64,000 nt of DNA, taken from positions 646,413,465 to 646,477,464 of the forward strand of contig NC_090439.1 in NCBI RefSeq assembly GCF_031143425.1, given 5' to 3'. A program made the translations under genes and the position numbers. Below are positions 56,341 through 64,000 of the stretch, one piece after another. Source of the stretch: Pleurodeles waltl. Lineage: Eukaryota > Chordata > Amphibia > Caudata > Salamandridae. Position 1 is the first letter of the stretch. Each line of letters starts with the position of its first letter. A model generated the notes under the pieces. That model was given only the letters and a program-made list of their open reading frames with translations, made no database searches and was not told where the DNA came from.

Positions 56341-57030
56341 TTGAATATATATATATTACCCAGTGGCGGTTGCCATTGGGTAGTAATAGTTAGGTCAGTG
56401 TCTTCATAGGAAATGACTTGTTTGAGTTGCAAATACAGTTTGTGCTGTCTGACGAATCTTCAAGAAACTTTTCAAAAAATTGCTTTTCTTTGCCTAATGT
56501 ATGGAACAATTCGAAGTGATCTGTCAAGCAGAGGGCAGGAAAAAGGGTGGGTTACAAAGCGCAAAATCCCCATTCATTTTCCACAGCAGATTTATTTTTA
56601 TTTTTTTAAGATCACGCAACTGCAAATACTGCTGCATGGAATGACACCAAATTTGGCAGGAAGCTAGATCTTGACCCAGAAAGTGTGCTTTTGATAATCT
56701 GTTGCAAATCTGTTCAGTAGTTTTTGAGGAATTAAGGTTTAAATATCTTTGTGTATCTGGACCGTTAGGTCCAAGGGACTCCGGTGAGAGCCTTGCAGGA
56801 GCGTCAGTTCAAAAACAGAGCATTCAGATTGGCCCAGGGAGCTTTTTCCCCCTTGGGCCAATTCGCTCCCCCAGGAATCAGACTCCTGCGGGAGCAAACA
56901 CTCTCTTTGGCTGACAGCAACATGACGAAAATGTTACTGGAAGCCATTACAAGGCTTGGGAGCTTAATCCCTTGTCCTGAATTAAAAAAAAAAATAATAA
57001 TATAAAAGGGGCAGGGTAGAATCCAGAGGA
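56341..57030 (+). repeat. Dispersed newt repeat with hairpin blocks
   Basis: This block begins after a (TA)n at 56,348-56,356 with ACCCAGTGGCGGTTGCCATTGGGTAGT, itself an imperfect hairpin, and continues with AATTTGGCAGGAAGCTAGATC and GTAGTTTTTGAGGAATTAAGG. These landmarks I associate with a dispersed newt element that leads into a GC-rich tandem array, as it does here. Further short palindromes (GGCCCAGGGAGC..., 56,831-56,872) occur before the array. Family name unknown to me. Confidence 0.45.
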
Positions 57031-57179
57031 ATCCCACCCTGGCTCACAAATAAAATTACTTTTTTTTTTTTAAAGCAGTCAATCATGTGGGACTCCCCAC
57101 CGAGGTGGTCTGCCATTTTTCTAATATTTTGAGGAGGCGGTGTGAGTGGGGGTCCTGAGGGCCCTCACCTTTTCAATTC

Positions 57180-57735
57180 AATTTGGCCCTGGGGCCGACT
57201 GAGATGGGAGCTATGTGCCCCCTCCAATTAATATAATGTTGCTTGGTGGGTTCCCTGGGTGGGCAACTTGCACCCACATTTAATTTAGAGAGACCCAGGG
57301 GATAGGGTCCCTGGGGCCACAAAAGGCTTGGGAGGGGGACAACAAGGTTTCCTTTCCCTTTTTAATGAAACTCTGGCCCATGGGATGGGGTCCAGGGGCC
57401 TAGTAAGGCTCAGGAGGAGGGCCACATGCCCCCTCCCCTTAATATATATATTTTGGGCTAGGGGGATGGTATTCCCCCCCAACCACTATTGGATCATGGA
57501 GGGGGGCATATGCATATGCCCCCCACCTTAAAGGCTCCATGGGATATGGTCCCCAGGGCCCTTCTGGCTCAGGGAGAAGGTGCCAAGTGCCCCCTCTTCT
57601 TTACAAGTATCATTTGGTCCAAAGGAACGGGGTCTCCAGGGCCTGAAGTGGCTTGAGGAGGGGAGCCACTCGTACCCCTTTCCCTTTTAAAAACAAAATT
57701 CCCTGGGGTATAGGGTCCTCGCTGTCCAATGGCCA
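57180..57735 (+). repeat. GC-rich minisatellite, period about 82 bp
   Basis: About six diverged units. The shared core GGGTCC(C/A)(C)(A/T)GGGGCC, followed by GGCT(T/C)(G/A)GGAGG and CCCCCTCCCC, recurs with GTCC-type anchors at 57,307, 57,390, about 57,471, 57,549, 57,632 and 57,715, giving steps of 83, about 81, about 78, 83 and 83. Between cores is an A/T-rich patch. Open frames on both strands here are by-products of the repeat. Confidence 0.8.
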
Positions 57736-57940
57736 ACTCAATTATGTGCAAGCCCAAAGCCATGTGCGGCGTGGTGTTGGCAGACTGCGGCAAACCCCCG
57801 TCTCACATAGTCGAAGGTCGTGTGCAGGGTGGGGTTGGCTGCCTCGGGTGGGGGCTTGGCCGCAGGGCCTGGCCAAGCCTGGCCTTGTACCAACCCCCAC
57901 CACCCCTGACAACCAAAGGCCATTTGTAGCAGGATTTGGC
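57736..57940 (+). repeat. GC-rich tail of the minisatellite element
   Basis: GGCCGCAGGGCCTGGCCAAGCCTGGCC and neighbouring G/C-rich, partly self-complementary text directly follows the 82-bp array. It probably belongs to the same composite repeat. No coding evidence. Confidence 0.4.
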
Positions 57941-58048
57941 TTTACATATGGTTACAAAATAATACTTTACGTAAAAACAAACATTAAACTAGCATTTCAC
58001 TGAAAATAAGGTTTTCAGTATTTTTTATTATACCTTAGAAATTCAAAA

Positions 58049-58074
58049 AAAAATAATAATAATAATAATAATAA
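58049..58074 (+). repeat. (AAT)n microsatellite
   Basis: About eight AAT units after an A-run, just outside the left arm of the foldback element. Confidence 0.9.
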
Positions 58075-58094
58075 AATCAAAATAATAACAAAAA

Positions 58095-60044
58095 ACTGAA
58101 ATTCAGCATAGTTACTATAACTTGTGCCCCTGCATGAACTGTTAATGGATTCACATATTACATCACTCATGACATGCTCCATGATTTCACTGATGACATC
58201 TCAAATAATATGGATGAAATCACTGATTACATCATCCAAGCTACTTTTGTACACATTCTATATCTCAGAATAACACAAAGCATAAAAAATGCCATTGTGC
58301 ATATACAACCCCCTTAAACGACGCAAGCTAGTGTTTTGTACATCATTGACCTTATACCATACACTTCATGGGTAGCCGAGTACATACTGACACTGGGTCA
58401 CACGTAGATGAGTAACCTGCACACTGTGTTCAATCTGTCCACAACTGCTCAGAGAAAAACGGGGGCCAGATGTAGGAAAAATCCAATTTGCAAGTTGCAA
58501 ATTGCGAGTCATTCCGACTCGCAATTTGCAACTCGCAAATTGGTATGCAGAACGGTGTCTCAGACACCGTCTGCAACTCGCTATGGGGTCGCAATGACCC
58601 ACCTCATTAATATTAATGAGGTGGGTCGCTAATTGCGGCCCCATAGCGAGTCTAGGCACTCGCAAACATGGAGGCCTGCTGTAGTCAGCAGACCTCCATG
58701 TTCGTGACTGCTTTCAATAAAGCAGTTTTTTTTTTTTTTTTTAAGTGTAGCCAGTTTTCCTTAAAGGAAAACGAGCTGCACTTAAAAAAAAAAAACGAAA
58801 CCTTTAGTTTCGGTTTTTTTTCAGGGCAGGCAGTGGTCCCTTGGACCACTACCTGCCCTGAAAAAAATGTTTTGGGTCCATTCACAAACTGGAAGGGGTC
58901 CCGTGGGGACCCCTTCCAATTTGCGAGTGGGTTACCATCCACTTGAAGTGGATGGTAACTGCGATACCCTTTGCGACCGCATATGCGGTCGCAAATGGTA
59001 TTGCATTCCACTCCGAATCGCAAATAGGAAGGGAACACCCCTTCCTATTTGCGATTCTGAAATGCATATTGCGAGTCGGTACCGACTCGCAATATGCATT
59101 TCTGCATAGCAAAGAGGCATTTGCACCTCGCAAATGGCGATTTTCGCCGTTTGCGAGGTGCAAATACTTTGCTACATCTGGCCCCAAGTTCCTCCAGATA
59201 CTCAACTTCTGTGATGTAACTAATGGTCTACTATGGACATCCTTTACCTGTATCAAACCCCACACACAGTCCCTGAACCTACAGTGAGAAGTAAAGTGGA
59301 TATGAGTAGAAGAGTGGGTAATAAAAACAGTGTTTTCTCTATGGAGTGTCCTCTGTACCACAGTGTTTGCAGACAGTGAAACTCATGAGAAATACATCCC
59401 AGAGTATTAAAAAGGATCTAGTATGAACAGTGTTCACTAAATGCAAAACTTGCTCAAAGAGAATATTCCCTTAAAATACCAAGGTCTGAAAGTGCTAAAG
59501 GTCATACTACCTGCAACCTTCATACCGTGGTGAAATGTTTACAGATAGCCCATCTCCTGAAGCTAATCAAGTACATAGGTTACTACCTAGTGCACACAGT
59601 CTTCTATCTTAGTATCTACTACATAGAATCTTTGCACTGTTGGAAATTGTTTCTGGAGAGCCAAAAAAACTTGTGTTAAACATATTGGACATAAGTCATC
59701 AGCTGTCACTTGCACACAGACAGCTACGTCTGAATCCAAAGATGTATAATGTGCTCAATACCTCTATACACCTATGATGCATTAGGAGCACCTGTTTTGT
59801 AAACACACCCACACAGGTTGTACACAATTAGGTAGAGAAGTAATATGCTAGTTACCCACCACTATGTGAACTACAAAAAACAGTCACTGGATGATGTTAT
59901 CAATTGTCATTTTGTAATGTCATAAATGAAGTCATATAACATGTCACGAGTGATGTAATATGTGCGGTCATAAGTAGTGAGTGGAGGTGGCACAAGTTAT
60001 ATTCAACTCTGCAACTATAACTGGTGAATTTCTGTGTTTTCTTT
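58095..60044. mobile_element. Foldback element carrying a nested MITE
   Basis: The left segment 58,095-58,240, reverse-complemented, lines up with 59,891-60,044. Shared strings are GGATGATGT(A/T)ATCA, CATGTCA(T/C)GAGTGATGTAATATGTG, GGCACAAGTTAT and GAATTTC. The arms are diverged, and the 1.65 kb between them includes the 724-bp Harbinger-like MITE. A single-arm relic of the same family lies at 12,735-12,865. This is either a long-TIR transposon or two copies of one repeat that happen to be inverted. True ends were not located. Confidence 0.5.
58462..59185. mobile_element. Harbinger-like MITE made of serial hairpins
   Basis: The ends are inverted: GGGGCCAGATGTAGGAAA (58,462) and TTTGCTACATCTGGCCCC (59,168-59,185). 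Between them nearly every base belongs to one of about 14 consecutive hairpins: 58,483-58,543; 58,547-58,574; 58,576-58,651; 58,661-58,705; 58,707-58,726; 58,726-58,795; 58,796-58,812; 58,814-58,867; 58,891-58,917; 58,931-58,959; 58,962-59,003; 59,015-59,057; 59,059-59,102; 59,119-59,165. Some arms are perfect, such as the 44-bp palindrome centred at 59,080/59,081. No coding capacity. A 3-bp target duplication is not clear (flanks AAC.. and AAG). Harbinger MITEs are known to be expanded in Pleurodeles. Confidence 0.85.
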
Positions 60045-60316
60045 TTAGTTCAAAACGTTACGTTGGCACTAAAATGTTCACCCACTATAACCTCACTTTA
60101 ACCTTTGTTTTTTTTTTAATACACACACATGTATTTATTATTGTGAAGTCACCATAATTATAATTGCACCAGCAGCGGGACGTTACCTTTATATCTGCAT
60201 GTTACACAGACCTATATCTCACACTTTATAAAAGATTGCACTGCTGTGGTTGTCACAACCAAACTAGTCATTTTTATTAATACACAACATAATTGTTTCT
60301 CACTTATAGTACATCT

Positions 60317-60668
60317 AACAGGGCTTGAAAAATCTAGTCAACCACTCCCTATGGCAAGTTATAATTGATCAGGTCCAGCTATTTTTAGGATTTACTCTTC
60401 TGATGAGTTGACAAAGGACTGGTGTTCTGTTCAGTCAGAAAGTGGAGGGGCAATAAAAGATGCCTTTAAATCTTGTTCTTATGTCACATTTGTTCTGTGT
60501 TCACAGACAGAGGTAAAAAGTCAGTTTGTCTTACAATGAATTTCCCTTCTGATTGAAGAGTTCCAGGACTTTGTAAGGTGAACTGTGTGACCTGCTGTTT
60601 AGAGTGTAAAATAAAAAGATACAGGGTGCAAGGCTTTTCCTAACACACAACATTTAAATGACTAAGTC
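60317..60668 (-). mobile_element. hAT-like MITE, copy 2 (inverted, truncated)
   Basis: Starts CAGGGCTTGAAAAATCTAG and runs as the reverse complement of 23,776 down to about 23,460. Shared strings include GATGCCTTTAAATCTTGTTC, TGTGTTCACAGACAGAGGT, GAGTTCCAGGACTTTGTAAG and GTGAACTGTGTGACCTGCTG. After about 60,630 the similarity switches strand for some 34 bp and then ends, so the other terminus is missing. Confidence 0.8.
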
Positions 60669-60669
60669 A

Positions 60670-63600
60670 TACAGAACTGACATGGTGCAACACTTTCCTT
60701 ACTCTATTTAATAATCTAGGTCACTTTCAATCTAACCTCTATAAACTGCAAAGGGTCTGCACTAAACTAAAAAGAACAACACTGGTGTTTATCACTTGTA
60801 GTTGATTAGTTTGTTTTGCTTGACTTCTTTCTGCTGAGATTACTTTTTCACACATTATATACTTTTAAGACCTGCTGCTGCTTTTGCTTTGTTTTGAATC
60901 CTTGGGCAGGCACACTTGGCATTTTAACCTGATCACTCACTGCTGTTCAAACAGCCTGCACACTAATATTAAAAAAACACTCCTAAGCATTCTATTGCAG
61001 CACAAGGAGAGAAATAATTAAAGAAATCACTGGGCAGGAATGTCTTTCTGAAGAGTGAATTAGAAATATTTTATGACCTCGTTGTCATTTCACTGAAGGA
61101 ATTTTTGAAAAATTGGCTAAAAGGATTCTGATCTTGAAATAACTTTGCGAAAACTGTTTCTAAAGACCTTTGTACTGAAATCTGTAGAAGCTGGGTTTTA
61201 GCTGTCAAATCACAAACTCCCCTTTTAAATATCAATATATGTAGCCTAGAAACATTGCCAAATCCTCTTTGCTGTAATCGTTTGGGATCTGAACAATGTT
61301 TAAAAATACACTTCATCACTATTGTATTGGCTCTAAGGATAGCTCCATCCCATTTCCTGAAGAGTTAGCCCTACACCCCCAAACATCAAGTCTTGCTGCG
61401 TCCCTGGATAACCCTGACTTCTAAGTGTTACAGCACAACCATATGTCTTTGTATGTTGAAATTCATATACCCTCAGAAAGAGGTACAAAAATACACCCCA
61501 GGGCAGGATAACATATTACTCTAACTCCAGTACTTGAATATGTGTGTGGAAAAGTCTCCTTCCAGGAGTTCTTGCCAAAGTGTCAGCAAACAAGGAGACT
61601 GAAAATACAAAAATGTTAGTACACATGTGAAACCGGTCTACATACTCTATATTGTTGTTAGGGTGCAGGATACCTTCAACAACAAAGGAACACCAGCTAT
61701 GCTATAATTTGCGAAAGAAGATCTTGAAATATCAAAGACATTATTTGGCAAATGGCAAACAGAGGAGTCAGATTTTACAGGAGCCACAAAAGGAAATAAA
61801 ACCAAATTCTGAATAAAAGAATACACAAAAGCTTCTACTATGATTAACTACCAGGGCAGTACAGTCTGCTTTGGCACATTAAATCTGGCACCCATACCAT
61901 TTTTTTATGTAGCACTGACTAGAAAGACTAGAAACTAGAAAGTTTAAATAGGGTGTTTCTAGGCTACGAAGTATTCTTTCGTAATCTTGAAGCAGGCTCA
62001 AGAACAGGGGTGGTTTCCCCTCCAGGGCTAAGGGGCTGCACCCCTCTGAAATTCCTGCGCATCAACATTAAAAAAATATTAAGTAGATTAATTTGTTTAG
62101 AGATGTGATCATATCTCTAAACAAATTGATTTATTTAACTCTGGGGTGTCTGTCCCAGGCTGCCTGCCCCACCTCACTTTGAAGTTTGGAGACAGAAGCC
62201 AGCCAGTAAATCAACTTTTCTGCACTGTGACACACGACGCAGGGCTTAGCTAAAGGCCAGTGACGATTTTAGCATCATGGTTTCGGTCGACGGAGTGTTC
62301 ATCCCTGCGTGAGCGCAGGCATCTCTCATTCACTGGCATTGATCCCACCCTTTCCCTTTCATCATGCAGTAGGAGTACATGAAAGCACGTCTGGTTTAGT
62401 GCCTTGTCCTTAGTAATGGTAAGTGTTCTAATTCTAACCTTGGGTTATTTATATTGTGCTGAGACCCCTTGACACCTTCACCTCCCCCACTTTGACACCC
62501 CAGGCCCTGGCTGCAGATAGCTGTCCCCCACAGAAGTGGAACTGCTGTATTTTTTCCTCCACTAAATTGTTCCAAAAGACAAGCAGGGTTCTGATTTCCC
62601 TTGCAAAGTTTATCTACATATCCAAGTCAAGCTCAAAGCAAGAAATGTGTGTACAGGAAAGGCAGTTATCTGTTGTATGGGTTAAAACAGGCCCTAAATC
62701 CATGCCCTTAACATTAATGCCAAAGACATGGATCAATTTGTGAACAATGAATGTTAAAAACGTTAAGGTAATGTGCGTCAGTGATTTCACGCCTGTATTT
62801 TTTCACGTTTTACTTAATGTTGCATTTGTAGCTGTTCATCATGCTCTGTTTCTGTATTTCTTTTTGTGCATTTTATTTCTCTTGCATAGTGCATACTTTG
62901 ACTTGAGCCAGGTGTTTATGAGAGGCTTTGATTGAGAGCGCTGGTGGGGAGACTGAAGGCAAAGCAAAGTGCCTGTCAGTGTGTTGGCGCTTCTGCACAG
63001 CACACAGAACAATGGTCATGTATTCCAGCTACAATTGAAATTCAGTGTAAATGTGTGTGAAGGTTGTGTAAAGAAGTTAAAATATTTAGTAGGCAAAAAA
63101 CTAAAGGAAATAAAGTGCTCAAATGTGTGAGTGCAGTGTAGGTTTGCGATGGTAAAAGGAAGTAGATGCGAGGAGGTGCATTCAGGCGACAGTGAAAAGA
63201 GGGTGCTAGAGAGGATATTGAAAACATGCCGTAGAGTTAGATGTGCAGAGAAAAAGGGCATAAATATCTAACATAAAGCACTCATAACTGAAGGCCAGAC
63301 TCTTTCCACAGGCCTCAACAATATTTAATTCAGTGTCTCACAATTTCAGAATTTAAACATTTCCAATGTTAATTATTTATAGGAAATCATTGTTGTTACT
63401 CATTTATCTTAAACAGATAACAACCATTGACAACGCCAATAGGACTGACAAGTATTAGGTGTATATCATTTGTTGTGTTATATTTTTGGCTGCAATAACA
63501 TTAGGGAGAAACCAAAATACAGGTCAGGTGGCACACTAGGTATTCAAAGAAATATATTTGACATGTCCCTTTTAGAGAGCCCTCACTTTCTTCATCCCAC

Positions 63601-64000
63601 TTAAAGACCTGTCTGCACATATTTCTGTATGACTGATTGCAGCCAGCAGCTGTGGGTGCTTCCCGATGCCTGGTTAAAACATTTTCTTTCAAAGTTGATG
63701 CCCCATGCAGTGCAAGACACTGGGCAAGCACAAGCTTTAAAAGGCCTGAACGTGTCACGCTGTACAATTCGCACATTAAAATAACTGTTGAACTTATTAT
63801 TGCAGTAAGATATGGGGCAGTTTTTAATGTGTTTAATATTTCAAGGCTGTACATTGGCACTGGTTTATAAACCTTGCTTTCTCACTAAATTCAGTTGCTT
63901 TCAAACTCACCATTTGTTTCAATTTTTTCTTGGGAGGAGGACCTTTTCATGGGAGGAGGACCCGCCCTTGACCCCACATTTGTCCATTACACTTGCTCGC
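60670..64000. other. No gene recognised
   Basis: A/T-rich sequence with no recognisable protein, RNA gene or complete transposon. A 38-bp near-palindrome is at 62,090-62,127. The text GGGGTGGTTTCCCCTCCAGGGCTAAGGGGCTGCACCCC at 62,007-62,044 looks like a fragment of a dispersed repeat. A CACTGTATT-rich T/C sequence on the minus strand (63,020-63,260) gives open frames that look like composition effects. Confidence 0.4.
62090..62127. repeat. 38-bp near-perfect palindrome
   Basis: AATTTGTTTAGAGAT and its complement ATCTCTAAACAAATT surround a TGATCA centre with one mismatch. It may be the hairpin of a small decayed element, because the flanks are A/T-rich and unremarkable. Confidence 0.85.

Noticed and set aside
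57285..57793. Gly/Pro-rich open frames on both strands.
   Set aside because: Translations of the 82-bp GC-rich minisatellite.
58461..59185. A CRISPR-like array, because of regularly spaced palindromic units.
   Set aside because: The units differ in sequence from one another; there is no repeated repeat/spacer pattern, and the genome is vertebrate.
58366..59361. Many overlapping open frames on both strands.
   Set aside because: They are by-products of the palindromic MITE, which reads similarly on both strands; no protein is implied.

Overview
This is vertebrate nuclear DNA, almost certainly from a salamander and probably a salamandrid newt of the Pleurodeles kind. It has no bacterial-style operons and very little host coding sequence. 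Nearly all of it is old, nested transposable elements: a DIRS tyrosine-recombinase retroelement, several L1-type LINEs, two endogenous retroviruses, hAT-like and Harbinger-like MITEs and GC-rich minisatellites. DIRS abundance, Harbinger MITEs with TIRs ending in GGGCCAGATGTAG, and kb-long LTR-like dispersed repeats are features I associate with newt genomes. The species call is inference from remembered repeat families, not from a search.

Layout. 1-17,480: two short exons on the minus strand (15,633-15,789 and 2,987-3,070), with consensus splice sites and matching phase. Together they read as the N-terminus of a kinesin-6 motor protein, best match KIF20B. The 12.6-kb intron between them holds a G-rich minisatellite, a diverged 0.23-kb duplication, a foldback-element relic and a minus-strand L1 reverse transcriptase. 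17,480-25,308: a plus-strand L1 with both ORFs decayed, interrupted by an LTR-like insertion in ORF1 and a 1.46-kb hAT-like MITE in ORF2. 26,100-29,340: a minus-strand L1 in which the endonuclease runs almost directly into the ORF2 tail. 30,780-34,470: a class I (gammaretrovirus-like) endogenous retrovirus, dead. 35,563-41,107: a structurally complete DIRS element with split inverted termini, an internal complementary region, a frameshifted gag/pol and an open tyrosine recombinase. 43,870-47,300: newt-type LTR-like dispersed repeat. 47,354-52,733: an ERV-L-like provirus with both LTRs and a perfect 5-bp target duplication; its 3' LTR has lost the promoter. 54,800-55,330: the 3' end of another L1. 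56,340-60,050: dispersed repeat, an 82-bp minisatellite, and a foldback element carrying a 724-bp Harbinger-like MITE built of about 14 consecutive hairpins. 60,317-60,668: a second, inverted fragment of the hAT-like MITE. 60,670-64,000: no gene recognised.

Apart from the kinesin exons, the window records successive insertions. No RNA gene, CRISPR array or CpG-island promoter was recognised. The most unusual structures are the serial-hairpin MITE, the intact DIRS circle-junction architecture and the promoter-less 3' LTR of the ERV-L provirus.
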